Source: Sporosalibacterium faouarense
GTDB taxonomy: Bacteria > Bacillota > Clostridia > Tissierellales > VENL01
Assembly (NCBI RefSeq): GCF_016765695.1
Contig: NZ_JAETGO010000043.1
Location: 101,817-165,816, forward strand
Direction of reading: 5' to 3'
Length of the DNA: 64,000 bases
Each line of letters starts with the position of its first letter. Within the stretch, counting starts at the first letter, position 1. Below, one piece after another: positions 36,248 through 44,621 of the stretch. Under the pieces are notes generated by a model. The model was not told where the DNA came from. It searched no databases and saw only the letters and a program-made list of their open reading frames with translations. The translations under genes and the position numbers were made by a program.

Positions 36248-36826
36248 CTATTTAAAATAATTTTTGCCCATTTCATAGGCTTTACTCATTAAATCTTCCC
36301 TTTCCCATACTGGTGTTTTATCAGTGTGAGATGCGAATATATTGTGTTTATAGCTTGTATTTATAGCTTTAAAGAATAAATCCATAACTGGAGTACATCC
36401 ATCAAATTGATTTTCTCTATATGGAGCTCCACCCACACAAATAAACATACCCACTCTTTTTTTATTTATATCTATGGAAGGATTCTTTAAAACATATTTA
36501 CTTGACCAATACACCTGACATCTATCTATCATAATTTTAGTTAAGCTACTAACTGTATTAAAATATAGTGGAGAAGCGATAATTACTCCATCCCCTTCAT
36601 CAAAATCACTATATATATCATCCATGTCATCATTCTTAAAACATTTACCCGTTTTTCCACAGGAATCACATGCAATACATGATGCTATATCTTTATCCTT
36701 TAAATATACTTTTTTAATATCAACATCTTCTCCTGAATCTTTTATTCCTTCCAATACTTTATTTAGAAGCTTATCTGTATTTTTGTTCTTTCTTGGACTT
36801 CCCATAAGGGCTAAGATTTTTTTCAT
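36248..36826 (-). CDS. NAD(P)H-dependent FMN reductase / iron-sulfur flavoprotein family
   Basis: A 192-residue flavodoxin-like protein. GSPRKNKNTDKLL near the N-terminus binds FMN phosphate; CIACDSCGKTGKC (about 49-61) is the compact cysteine cluster of iron-sulfur flavoproteins; IIASPLYFNTVSSLTKIMIDRC is the second FMN loop. Usual length. Likely a cytoplasmic electron carrier or reductase. Ends 11 bases before the thiamine-binding protein gene. Confidence 0.9.
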   Translation of the reverse strand: MKKILALMGSPRKNKNTDKLLNKVLEGIKDSGEDVDIKKVYLKDKDIASCIACDSCGKTGKCFKNDDMDDIYSDFDEGDGVIIASPLYFNTVSSLTKIMIDRCQVYWSSKYVLKNPSIDINKKRVGMFICVGGAPYRENQFDGCTPVMDLFFKAINTSYKHNIFASHTDKTPVWEREDLMSKAYEMGKNYFK

Positions 36827-36893
36827 AAATACCTCCTATATGTATGTAGTATTATTATGCTTTTACTCTTTAATACAATTATACCTAAAAAAA

Positions 36894-36916
36894 AGCTACT
36901 AGGAAACCTAGCAGCT
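36894..36916 (-). terminator. Terminator of folT
   Basis: A 10-base stem with one mismatch (36894-36903 with 36907-36916) and 3-base loop, followed on the minus strand by eight T. The stem overlaps the folT stop. Confidence 0.85.
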
Positions 36917-37703
36917 AATTTCTCACATATTTAAAAAACTTTGATAGAACATAGATTGCCATGGAGAATATAGGTATCATAAAAACGCCAGCCAATATTC
37001 TTCCAGGTAAGAAAGCCATAAATGCACTATCATATAATATAGTTAACCAAAGAGTATTTAATCCTAATGATATAATTACATAAGAAATAGTAATAATAAA
37101 CACAATCTTATCTATTGAATAGATACTTTTCCTCGCTCTATCCTCTTTCTCTTTATATCTTCTGCTAATAACAAATGGAATTATTATAAATACAATAGCT
37201 ACGACTATAGCTATAATAGAAATAACTATTTCTAAAGTGCTACCACTTAAGGTTATATTACCATTCTCAATTGAAATTATCCCACCTGAGAATACTAGAT
37301 TAACTAGACCAACAGTTAGAAGTATTATTACTATTGTATTTACTATATTAAAGTTAATGCCAGTTCTTCTATTATTCATAATCTTATAAAATAGTCCTGG
37401 TATAATTCCCCATAGCATAGAACTTAAAGTAAACCCTGGAAAGAATACCCCGCCCCCTGGATTAAGCATAAATCCAACTAAATCTGCAACTGCACCTGCT
37501 ATTCCACCAGCAAATGGACCAAATAAAATACCTGTAATTGCAATAGGTATTTGTCCAAAACTAAGTCTTAATGCAGGTACTCCTGCAAGTGGAACCATTA
37601 CTGCAAATACTCTTGTAAATATTATACTTATTGCAGTAAGTAAGGATGATGCTACCAACGTTCTTGTATCCAACAACTTTCTTTTTTTATTGATTTTTGA
37701 CAT
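36915..37703 (-). CDS. folT: ECF transporter S component, folate-specific (FolT)
   Basis: A 262-residue membrane protein of the ECF S-component type: a basic N-terminus, then ALRLSFGQIPIAITGILFGPFAGGIAGAVADLVGFMLNPGG, typical of FolT. It gives specificity to an energising EcfAAT module, which is not in this window. An insertion of about 80 residues (two further hydrophobic segments, about 120-200) makes it longer than the usual ~175 residues. The THF riboswitch directly upstream supports folate as ligand. RBS AGAGGGGG lies 7 bases before the ATG. Confidence 0.86.
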   Translation of the reverse strand: MSKINKKRKLLDTRTLVASSLLTAISIIFTRVFAVMVPLAGVPALRLSFGQIPIAITGILFGPFAGGIAGAVADLVGFMLNPGGGVFFPGFTLSSMLWGIIPGLFYKIMNNRRTGINFNIVNTIVIILLTVGLVNLVFSGGIISIENGNITLSGSTLEIVISIIAIVVAIVFIIIPFVISRRYKEKEDRARKSIYSIDKIVFIITISYVIISLGLNTLWLTILYDSAFMAFLPGRILAGVFMIPIFSMAIYVLSKFFKYVRN

Positions 37704-37738
37704 AAATATACCCCCTCTTATTATTGGTGACAGTAATC

Positions 37739-37772
37739 TATCACACTAAAGAGAAGGATACTCTCTAATGTG
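37739..37772 (-). other. Expression-platform hairpin between THF riboswitch and folT
   Basis: On the minus strand TCACATTAGAGAG pairs with CTCTTTAGTGTGA around a short loop. The inner stretch CCTTCTCTT (37749-37757) is also able to pair, with G-U pairs, with the folT RBS AAGAGGGGG (37711-37719). No T-run follows, so control of translation is more likely than of termination. Confidence 0.55.
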
Positions 37773-37866
37773 ACAGCGGACGCAACAAAATACCGCAGGT
37801 ATGTAACCTTTCGTCTAAGAGCAACTTCCCATCTCTTAACACTTGACGCATTTTGCCTACTCTGCC
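37772..37866 (-). ncRNA. Tetrahydrofolate (THF) riboswitch
   Basis: Read on the minus strand the leader holds the conserved THF-I elements in order: GGCAGAGTAG, GCGTCAAGTG, GATGGGA, CGAAAGG, CCTGCGGT and GCGTCCGCTGTC. The 5' GGCAG and 3' CTGTC ends pair as P1. This matches the RF01831 consensus known upstream of folT and folate biosynthesis genes. It lies about 70 bases ahead of the folT start codon and senses reduced folates. Confidence 0.9.
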
Positions 37867-37945
37867 ATTGAAATTAGTTTTTCTATCTACAACTCACATT
37901 TTATAATATTTTGTCGTATATGTAAATAAAATTCTTATGTAGTAT

Positions 37946-38920
37946 TTATACAATACCTTTATTATCTTCACTATTTTCTGAAAAAAAGAGCTTAATAAGA
38001 TAGTTAGCTATTGAAACAATTCCCAATATAAATAAAAGCACTGATATAGCTGTATAATAGCCATCATAAGGAGTAAATCTTCCAAAGAAATATATTATAA
38101 ATCCAATAATAATATATCTAGAGGATTTTCCTTTTGATAAAACAGTATCTCGGTACTCTTTCAATTTTCTTTTTTTATGATTCACTTTGTTCAATATATT
38201 TTTTTCTATTTCACTATTAGAAGGATAGGTCTCGGCCTTCTTCATTATATTTAATATATCATCCATATCCAATAGATGTATTTTAACGTAATTTTCAAGC
38301 TTAGGCAAAAGCTCATTGGTATCATCTAAAAATGAAGATGTAGTAATAATCATACCCTCATTAAGTTCATGCTTTCTCAATACTAAAAAAAATTCTCTGA
38401 CTGCATTGGCATTTACTTTATAGTCACTAGTATATTGAAAGCATTTTATACCAATCTTATTCTCCTTAAAATCACCAACTAAATCCAAATCCTTCTCTGA
38501 AGAAATCTTTAAATCTTGAAAATTACATTTTTCTAAATTACTTTTTATTTCCTCAATAAAGTCATAGGGAGTTTCATTTGTTAAATCTTTATAAATTTTC
38601 TTTTTAGCTACCTGACTATTTATTTTTTCTACAGCCTTTTTATACTTAACTTTCTTAATTTTATAAGAAATAATAATATATAAAAGTAAAAACTGTAATG
38701 AAATAATTCCACTAAACCAAATGTCTGACGTTTTTATATAGAAAAAAACAGTACATATTATCAGAAATAAAGCCTTTAATAATATATCATCAAACAATAT
38801 GGCAGTATAGGTTTTCCCCTTCCCTATTTTCTCTAAATAATATTTCTTTAGTTTTCTTTTATTACTTTTTTCTTTTAATGCCTTTTGTATATCAAAAAGA
38901 ATTGTTTTATCAATATCCAT
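37946..38920 (-). CDS. Membrane protein with Mrr-like restriction endonuclease domain
   Basis: A 324-residue protein. Two membrane segments near residues 43-87, a cytoplasmic domain (about 105-225) and two C-terminal membrane segments (about 264-305). The middle domain resembles the Mrr catalytic fold: FIEEIKSNLEKCNFQDLKIS, then D144-L-D146 and IGIK159 CFQY, then GMIITTSSFLDD. In Mrr the last active-site motif is (E/Q)xK; here it is IxK, so nuclease activity is doubtful. The frame is open from a TTG at 39061, but AAAGGGATG is placed before the ATG at 38920, which avoids overlap with the upstream gene. Confidence 0.65.
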   Translation of the reverse strand: MDIDKTILFDIQKALKEKSNKRKLKKYYLEKIGKGKTYTAILFDDILLKALFLIICTVFFYIKTSDIWFSGIISLQFLLLYIIISYKIKKVKYKKAVEKINSQVAKKKIYKDLTNETPYDFIEEIKSNLEKCNFQDLKISSEKDLDLVGDFKENKIGIKCFQYTSDYKVNANAVREFFLVLRKHELNEGMIITTSSFLDDTNELLPKLENYVKIHLLDMDDILNIMKKAETYPSNSEIEKNILNKVNHKKRKLKEYRDTVLSKGKSSRYIIIGFIIYFFGRFTPYDGYYTAISVLLFILGIVSIANYLIKLFFSENSEDNKGIV

Positions 38921-39041
38921 GCAATCATCCCTTTCATTCTGATTATATCCATTAAAGGGACGTTTATACTCTTGATACACAGACCTTAGAACTACTTCTT
39001 TCATCTTATCTTTTATATAATAGCTTAAATTATCTTTAATA

Positions 39042-39737
39042 TTACATATTACTATTACCAACTTTATTTTTTGTTACTCTATTAGTAATTAACCCTAGTA
39101 AAAAGACTACAACTAACTGTATTCCAAATAATCTTATAATCTTAAAAGCCATGCTTTTAAAGAAGTCAAGAGGATACATTTGTATAAGAACCTCAGTTTT
39201 AGGATCTAATAGCCATAAATCATTGGTAAACAAAATCTCATGAAAAATAGTAAAAGATTCATAGAAGCTTGTAATAAGTGGTATTGCTAAAAGAATCATA
39301 GTTACAACAGGAATTAATGATGATGCTATTAATCCTTTCCCTAGTTTATTCTTATCATATCTAAATAGTAATATAGCGGATATAAGTGCTAAAACCCCGC
39401 ATACATTTCTAATCATATATCCTTTGGTAAAAAGAACTTTTACATCCTCTAAATGTAGAATCTCTCTTTCTCTAAAAACTTGTCGCTCTTCACCATTTAT
39501 CTCTGTATATATTACTATGTCATCCCTATTTCCTTTTAAATAATCCATGAGCTTCTCGGTTACTACCATTAAATCATCATGACTGATTCCAGTACTTTTA
39601 TCAATATTATATTCTTCATATTTGTCTTCAAAAAAACTCATATCTGATACCGATATATCAAGGCTTGATAATAATAAGAATATCGGCAAAGCTAATGCTA
39701 ATACTACCATAAATATGTAAATGCTATTTTTCTTCAT
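39042..39737 (-). CDS. TIGR01906/DUF1461-family integral membrane protein
   Basis: A 231-residue membrane protein with about four membrane segments. It matches the family pattern: FEDKYEEYNIDKSTGISHDDLMVVTEKLMDYL, then FREREILHLEDVKVLF, then FHEILFTNDLWLLDPKTEVLIQMYPLDFF. The family, also called Lit-like in some gene sets, is common in Firmicutes; a role in lipoprotein lipid remodelling is known only for certain members and should not be assumed here. 13 bases after dedA. Confidence 0.75.
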   Translation of the reverse strand: MKKNSIYIFMVVLALALPIFLLLSSLDISVSDMSFFEDKYEEYNIDKSTGISHDDLMVVTEKLMDYLKGNRDDIVIYTEINGEERQVFREREILHLEDVKVLFTKGYMIRNVCGVLALISAILLFRYDKNKLGKGLIASSLIPVVTMILLAIPLITSFYESFTIFHEILFTNDLWLLDPKTEVLIQMYPLDFFKSMAFKIIRLFGIQLVVVFLLGLITNRVTKNKVGNSNM

Positions 39738-39750
39738 TTTATTCCCCCAA

Positions 39751-40371
39751 TTAACTAAGTAGTTTTCTCTTTAATATGTGCATCAAAGCATAAACTGCAA
39801 AAGCACCTATTAAAACAACAAACAAATACCTATTATATTTTTCAATTTTATAAAATATAATAGTCCAATTTTCCCGTAATATTTTCCCTAATACAATAAG
39901 AATAATATGGTGAAAAGATGATATTGCTACTATGCTAGTGTAAGCCTTCTTTTTATCAACCTTAAAGATTCCTGCTGATAAAGCCGTTATAGAATATATT
40001 CCTGGTATAAACTTGCTCCCAATTATAACAGCTGGTCCAAACTTATGGAATAGATTTCTAAGCTTCTCAACCTTATTTGTATCAAACAATATCTTTATAA
40101 CCTTTGAGTGAAGAATTCTCTCTTCTTTTTTTCGTCCAATATTATATAAAAGCATTGATGATAATGATGTTGCAGTCACAGCAGTTACAATTACTAAAAT
40201 CAAATTTAAATTCGCAAGTTCTGTAAGATAACCTTCTATTATGAGAACCATATCGCCAGGATATGGTGGAAACAATACTTGAAGTGTCTGTGATAAAAAG
40301 AAAAAAACATATGATAAGAAAACATTTTCTGAAACTATATTTTTAGTAAAGTTTATAATGAGTTCTTCCAT
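39751..40371 (-). CDS. DedA-family membrane protein
   Basis: A 206-residue DedA/VTT-domain protein: FPPYPGDMVLIIEGYL near residue 35, the family's conserved acidic/proline stretch, and FHKFGPAVIIGSKFIPGIYSITALSAGIFKV with the arginine-poor G-x-[RK]-F-x-P-G-hairpin. DedA proteins include undecaprenyl-phosphate and phospholipid flippases. Here the R of GRFxPG is K. First of a small membrane-protein group with the two following genes. Confidence 0.85.
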   Translation of the reverse strand: MEELIINFTKNIVSENVFLSYVFFFLSQTLQVLFPPYPGDMVLIIEGYLTELANLNLILVIVTAVTATSLSSMLLYNIGRKKEERILHSKVIKILFDTNKVEKLRNLFHKFGPAVIIGSKFIPGIYSITALSAGIFKVDKKKAYTSIVAISSFHHIILIVLGKILRENWTIIFYKIEKYNRYLFVVLIGAFAVYALMHILKRKLLS

Positions 40372-40449
40372 TAAATCTACTCCTCACACTTACATTCTTT
40401 ATTATCTATTGTACCCTTTTCCCTTTATATTGAAAAGTATAAAACAAAA

Positions 40450-40471
40450 AAAACCCGGTAACCCGGGTTTT
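40450..40471 (-). terminator. Terminator after the 57-residue protein gene
   Basis: A 9-base stem AAAACCCGG/CCGGGTTTT with a 4-base loop (arms 40450-40458 and 40463-40471), followed on the minus strand by T. Seven bases past the stop codon. Confidence 0.9.
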
Positions 40472-40478
40472 TAATATA

Positions 40479-40652
40479 TTATGCCATAGCCCTTTCTAGT
40501 TTATCTAAATGCTGGATTGGGAACATTCTTAATAATTCTTTAAACTGATCCACAGTTAATCCTTGAGTAGTAGTGTAGATTCTTATCTTCCCATCTAAAT
40601 CAGCATTTTCGAAATTCTCTTTAACTGCTTGGAAATTAACATTCTCTGTCAT
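40479..40652 (-). CDS. Small conserved-looking protein (57 aa), unknown
   Basis: MTENVNFQAVKENFENADLD... to ...HLDKLERAMA, 57 residues, one open frame with GGGAGTGG before the ATG and a strong terminator directly after, so it is very probably expressed on its own. The second half is predicted helical (VDQFKELLRMFPIQHLDKLERAM). No membrane segment, cysteine or known motif. Function unknown. Confidence 0.68.
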   Translation of the reverse strand: MTENVNFQAVKENFENADLDGKIRIYTTTQGLTVDQFKELLRMFPIQHLDKLERAMA

Positions 40653-40727
40653 TCTTCCACTCCCTTTATTCTAAATTTATATTTAAAAACTTTACTATTA
40701 TTATGCTAATGGAACAAAAAAATTATT

Positions 40728-40934
40728 CTATTCCATTAGATTATGTCCAAATGTATTACCCTCAATCCTTGAAAGATCTTCATAATAGTCTATATTTTCT
40801 TTCTTTTCATCTTTGCTATTGTCATTTTCTTCCGTTTGGAACATATTGATATAATCATTTATCATATGTTCCCCAATTTTGTCTAAAAAATGATTATCGC
40901 AATACTCTTGAGGACTTTTATTTATATTTTCCAT
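40728..40934 (-). CDS. Small acidic hypothetical protein (68 aa)
   Basis: A 68-residue, acidic, Asn/Glu/Asp-rich protein, MENINKSPQEYCDNHFLDKIG..., without a recognisable domain. GGAGGAG lies 7 bases before the ATG. It may share a transcript with the 57-residue gene downstream (75-base gap). Confidence 0.6.
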   Translation of the reverse strand: MENINKSPQEYCDNHFLDKIGEHMINDYINMFQTEENDNSKDEKKENIDYYEDLSRIEGNTFGHNLME

Positions 40935-41175
40935 AGAACTCCTCCCTCATAATTTTAATATTATTCTTTTCTTTTTTACATGAAATATTCATATAATAAT
41001 TTTTTTGAAGGAGTAATATAATAAAATTTTGTGGAAAATATTAGTTAATGAGGATCATCATGAATAATTAAGTGAATATAGAATATCAATTGGTTGAGGT
41101 AATTTGCTTTCTAAAGATGTAACACAATTATACCTCCTTCATATTATGTATAGTAAGAATAAAGGAGGTGCACAT

Positions 41176-41370
41176 ATGCGTAGACCAATTAATTTAGAGG
41201 AAGAAGAAGAAGTTGTTGTTAATGAAGAAGAAAAAAAAGTTGAAAAATCTACGGATGTATTAGGTGGATTATTTGGCGGTGGAGGCTTCATCTGGATTTT
41301 AGTGATAATAGTTATCATATTCTTATTTAGCGGCAGTGGATTTGGATTTGGATATAGTGTTGATAAATAA
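41176..41370 (+). CDS. YjcZ-like small membrane protein (64 aa)
   Basis: MRRPINLEEEEEVVVNEEEKK, an acidic head, then GGLFGGGGFIWILVIIVIIFLFSGSGFGFGY, a glycine-rich segment around one membrane helix. Glycine-rich one-helix miniproteins of the YjcZ/sporulation type look like this, although the long acidic head is unusual. AAGGAGGTG lies 7 bases before ATG 41176. Plus strand, alone between minus-strand genes. Confidence 0.68.
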   Translation: MRRPINLEEEEEVVVNEEEKKVEKSTDVLGGLFGGGGFIWILVIIVIIFLFSGSGFGFGYSVDK

Positions 41371-41504
41371 ACTAACATAATGAAAATTTAAAACATATAT
41401 AACTGTAAGCTTATATATCAAATTTGATAATTCCCTGATTTAAAAAAGTGGAACCGAAATGGGTATCCACTTTTTTAGTTGTTATCTATATATGATTTAC
41501 ATTA

Positions 41505-42434
41505 TTAATTCTCCATTAGCCATTTCAAAAGATACATACCTTCATTAAAATAGTCAGGAGCTTTCTCATAGGCCCAACTACAGATTAATAGTCCTTTATT
41601 AAAAAGATAATACCTAATTTTTTGATGAAAATCTTCACTAAGTTTTCTAATTTTTGTATAACCTTGCAAGAAATAAAATTCAAATTTAGGTTCTTCAATA
41701 AAAATAGTTTGATACAAATCAGTAAAATCTATATCAGGGTCATTAGGATAGCTGTGTTCAAAATCTATTATTCCTGAAATCTCCCATATCCCCTTTTTCT
41801 TTACAACTAGAGTATTCCTAGCAGAAAAATCATGATGACACATTGAGGTTTTATCCCTACTTTTTAGTACTTCATAATATTTAACCATCTCATAATATGC
41901 CTTAACTAGAAATTCTTTATTTGGTATATCTTGTTTTAATATATCCTTGATTATTCTTTTATCATGCTTTTTTCTATGCTCTAAAAAGTTAATATGATTA
42001 ACTACTCCAGGACCACAATCTTTCCATGGACCATAATAACTATATCTATAGCTATCATGAATAGTTGCTAAAAGCTCACCTAGATCCTCAAGTATACTCT
42101 TTTTATTCTCAAGAGATATGTCCTTCCAAACACTTTCTAAAACAACTCCAGGTAATTTATTTAAAACTAACCATTCAGTACCATTATCTAATCTGCCTTT
42201 ATCTATAACCTTAGGGCATGGTATTTTTTTATTTATTAAATTTAATGATACCACTTCTTTACACCATCTATCTTCTTTGCCATAAACTTTAAGTATATAT
42301 TCTTTATCTTCTTCATCCCTTAGTAAGTATACAAAGTGTCTTCCTAAATTATGATGACCAATTGGCTTATAGGTTAGTTTACTATTTAATCTCTCTTCAA
42401 TAACACTTTGCAATCTTCTGCTAATTTTATGCAT
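41505..42434 (-). CDS. Aminoglycoside-phosphotransferase-family kinase
   Basis: A 309-residue kinase-like protein of the APH/choline kinase family: YILKVYGKE carries the ATP-binding lysine, HHDFSARNTLV (HxDxxxxN, about 203-213) is the catalytic loop, and GIIDFEHSYPNDPDIDFTDL holds the metal-binding Asp. Small-molecule substrate unknown; the family includes antibiotic, homoserine, choline and sugar kinases, so a resistance role is not implied. ATG at 42434 has GGAGG 7 bases upstream. Last gene of the fur-DUF134-nitroreductase operon. Confidence 0.8.
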   Translation of the reverse strand: MHKISRRLQSVIEERLNSKLTYKPIGHHNLGRHFVYLLRDEEDKEYILKVYGKEDRWCKEVVSLNLINKKIPCPKVIDKGRLDNGTEWLVLNKLPGVVLESVWKDISLENKKSILEDLGELLATIHDSYRYSYYGPWKDCGPGVVNHINFLEHRKKHDKRIIKDILKQDIPNKEFLVKAYYEMVKYYEVLKSRDKTSMCHHDFSARNTLVVKKKGIWEISGIIDFEHSYPNDPDIDFTDLYQTIFIEEPKFEFYFLQGYTKIRKLSEDFHQKIRYYLFNKGLLICSWAYEKAPDYFNEGMYLLKWLMEN

Positions 42435-42457
42435 ATAAAATCCTCCAGTAGATATGT

Positions 42458-43237
42458 TTACAGCTTTCTTCCATCCCAATTTTTAAGGGCAACCTTTACA
42501 GAACGTGCCATTTCCTTCGAAAAATCAGATCCAGTTTTCCTAGCATACATCATTTGTCCAAAATTTTCAGCTTGGAATTTATTATCTTTAGAAATTTTCT
42601 TCTCAGTATTTTTATACATATTGTTAAAATCTTCTTTGCTTAACCTTTTATACTCTTCATCAAATACTATATATTCTCTATCAAATCTAGATCTTGGAGT
42701 TCTACTGATTTCTTCTGGATAGTAACCTAGGCAAAGCATAGCAACAGGAAATGCCCAATCTGGTAAATTTAACATTTCTTTATGTATCTCATAATTCTCA
42801 ATTATATCACCTATATAACAAGAACCGATATCTAAAGATTCTGCAGCAATAACTGCATTTTGAGCTGCTATTATTGCATCACTAGCAGCTAATAATAAAT
42901 CAGACTCCTGTGGTCCATTATATCCTAAATCATGATTTTCACAATACCCTTTAACATTACAGTGGTCATAATAGTCAAACCATCTTTGCATATCTGCTAA
43001 AAATACTAATACTACTGGAGCATTAGCTATAAAAGGTTGATTATCACAAGTTTTACTTAATTTTTTCTTTTTATCTTTATCTTTTATTACTAACATTGTA
43101 TAAAGCATCATATTTCCAGCTGTTGGCGCCCTCATTGCACTATTAATTATAGTATCTAGATGTTCCTTGGATATTTCTCTATCAGCATATTTTCTTAAAG
43201 AAACACGCTTATTAATTACATCAATAATTTTATTCAT
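42458..43237 (-). CDS. Nitroreductase-family FMN protein
   Basis: A 259-residue nitroreductase-like flavoprotein: NKRVSLRKYADREISKEHLDTIINSAMRAPTAGN near the N-terminus and LLLAASDAIIAAQNAVIAAESLDIGSCYIGDI in the middle are the FMN-binding patterns. AMLCLGYYPEE follows near the C-terminus. ATG at 43237 overlaps the stop of the DUF134 gene (7 bases shared), so the two are translationally coupled. Substrate unknown; operon with Fur suggests redox or metal stress. Confidence 0.88.
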   Translation of the reverse strand: MNKIIDVINKRVSLRKYADREISKEHLDTIINSAMRAPTAGNMMLYTMLVIKDKDKKKKLSKTCDNQPFIANAPVVLVFLADMQRWFDYYDHCNVKGYCENHDLGYNGPQESDLLLAASDAIIAAQNAVIAAESLDIGSCYIGDIIENYEIHKEMLNLPDWAFPVAMLCLGYYPEEISRTPRSRFDREYIVFDEEYKRLSKEDFNNMYKNTEKKISKDNKFQAENFGQMMYARKTGSDFSKEMARSVKVALKNWDGRKL

Positions 43238-43640
43238 CCTTATTTTCCCCCTTAGCTTCTTTAATATCACATTTATGTATACAGAATTTTTCTCTTTCTT
43301 GGTCATTACCAAATTCTTTTTGGCATTTCCTACACCTTTTTTGATGAGGTTTTAAATGATAATTTCCTCCATAAATCTTAATTGATTTTCCCTCAATTAA
43401 TGCTTCAGCTATCTTTCTCCTGGCTGAACCAATAATATTCTGAAAAGTTTGTCTGGATATCTCCATTTTTTTAGCACAATCTTCTTGAGATAGATTTTGA
43501 AAGTCTTTTAATCTTATAGCTTCTACCTCCTCAACCTTTAAAATCACCTCATTTGCTTTATTTCCTTGATTCTCTAAGGGAATAAAATGCTTGTTTTCAG
43601 GTATAAAAGCTACCCTCCTACATTTTCTAGGTCTAGCTAT
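43230..43640 (-). CDS. DUF134-family DNA-binding protein, apparent AUA start
   Basis: A 136-residue protein of the DUF134 family: ARPRKCRRVAFIPE at the N-terminus, LKVEEVEAIRLKDFQNLSQEDCAKKMEISRQTFQNIIGSARRKIAEAL (HTH), and two CxxC-type cysteine pairs in the tail (RCRKCQKEFG, FCIHKC). The family normally begins MARPRK; here that Met position is ATA at 43640-43638, exactly 8 bases after GGAGG (43649-43653). The in-frame GTG (43649) overlaps the SD and the ATG at 43667 lacks one. Likely regulator of the NifX-type neighbour. Other starts remain possible. Confidence 0.83.
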   Translation of the reverse strand: MARPRKCRRVAFIPENKHFIPLENQGNKANEVILKVEEVEAIRLKDFQNLSQEDCAKKMEISRQTFQNIIGSARRKIAEALIEGKSIKIYGGNYHLKPHQKRCRKCQKEFGNDQEREKFCIHKCDIKEAKGENKDE

Positions 43641-43645
43641 GTTAC

Positions 43646-44113
43646 TCACCTCCTTAAACTTAAACACTGATTACATATAGATTTTAATTTGATATCAGTA
43701 TTTTTGATTATAAAAGATTCTTTCTTTTCTATTTTATTGATTTCTTTAATAATTTTTACTGAGAGATCAGTATCAATATAATCAATGATTCTGTTGCACT
43801 CAATACATACTATATGAATATGAATTGCTTTTTTCCCAAATAACTTTAATTCATATAGTTTATTATCTTTATTTATCGTCTCTTCTATTATATCAAATTC
43901 TGTTAATAGTTTTAAGTTTCTATATACAGTGGCTATACTCGGGGTTACTTGGCTATTACTAAGCTTTCTAATATTATTATGTAACTCAATAGGGCTAAAA
44001 TGTTTTTCTGGATTTTTTAGAAATTCTAGAATTATTAACTTTCTTTGAGTAGTTAATTTATGTCCCTTATTCCATAAAAGCTTATCTACATAATCTAATT
44101 CTTTAAAAAACAT
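43646..44113 (-). CDS. Fur-family transcriptional regulator
   Basis: A 155-residue metalloregulator. Winged-helix N-terminal half (LTTQRKLIILEFLKNPEKHFSPIELHNNI, SIATVYRNLKLLTEFDIIEE) and a metal domain with IHIHIVCIECNRIIDYID and a second CNQC near the end, a Cys4 structural zinc site. Whether it senses iron, peroxide or zinc cannot be told from sequence. ATG at 44113 has GGAGGG 7 bases upstream. It heads the operon with DUF134, nitroreductase and a kinase-like gene. Confidence 0.9.
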   Translation of the reverse strand: MFFKELDYVDKLLWNKGHKLTTQRKLIILEFLKNPEKHFSPIELHNNIRKLSNSQVTPSIATVYRNLKLLTEFDIIEETINKDNKLYELKLFGKKAIHIHIVCIECNRIIDYIDTDLSVKIIKEINKIEKKESFIIKNTDIKLKSICNQCLSLRR

Positions 44114-44146
44114 TGTTTCCCTCCTAAAAAAATATATAATAAACAA

Positions 44147-44184
44147 AAGCTTACAAAATGCATTTTCTGCCCTTTTGTAAGCTT
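44147..44184 (-). terminator. Terminator/attenuator between nifX-like gene and fur
   Basis: A perfect 12-base stem AAGCTTACAAAA/TTTTGTAAGCTT (44147-44158 with 44173-44184), followed on the minus strand by TTGTTTATT. Lies 32 bases past the nifX-like stop and 33 bases before the fur start; could be read-through controlled. Confidence 0.7.
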
Positions 44185-44215
44185 GGAATCCCTTTCACAT
44201 ATGAACTAAAAGTAT

Positions 44216-44581
44216 CTATTTATCATGATGACCGCAACTATCTTCGTGGTCATGCTCTTTACATACTTCATTAGAAGAGTTAAGTTCGCCATCTAAATAG
44301 ATTTTTATGATATCCCCAATAGGACCTTTAGCACCAGTTATAACTTCTATATTATTTTGGGTAAATAATTCTTGTGCCATTTCACCCATTCCTCCAGAAA
44401 TTATAACATTTACTCCTTGCTCATTTAAGAAGCGTGGTAAGAACCCAGGTCTATGCCCTGGATTTTCTATAAATCTCTCTTTTTCCACATTACCTTTATT
44501 TACTTCTACCATATGAAATCCTTCACAATGACCAAAATGCTGCGATACTTTATTATCTTCTACAGCTAACGCTATTTTCAT
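44216..44581 (-). CDS. NifX/NifB-type (dinitrogenase iron-molybdenum cofactor) family protein
   Basis: A 121-residue protein: MKIALAVEDNKVSQHFGHCEGFHMVEV, then NVIISGGMGEMAQELFTQNNIEVITGAKGPIGDIIKIYLDGEL, the fold of the NifX/NafY/MTH1175 family that carries metal clusters. The C-terminal tail is rich in His, Cys and acidic residues (CKEHDHEDSCGHHDK), a likely metal-binding addition. No nif genes nearby, so a nitrogenase link is not supported. RBS AGGAGG, ATG at 44581, under a consensus promoter with a palindrome. Confidence 0.88.
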   Translation of the reverse strand: MKIALAVEDNKVSQHFGHCEGFHMVEVNKGNVEKERFIENPGHRPGFLPRFLNEQGVNVIISGGMGEMAQELFTQNNIEVITGAKGPIGDIIKIYLDGELNSSNEVCKEHDHEDSCGHHDK

Positions 44582-44621
44582 ATTATTACCTCCTATACCT
44601 ATTATTATTAACAAAAGTTAT

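Noticed and set aside
41390..41445. Possible degenerate repeat copy (…AATTCCCTGATTTAA)
   Set aside because: Only one end resembles the family; the other is not found at the expected distance.
44147..44184. Hairpin before fur as a metal riboswitch
   Set aside because: It is a simple stem-loop near the end of the preceding gene, best explained as a terminator or attenuator.
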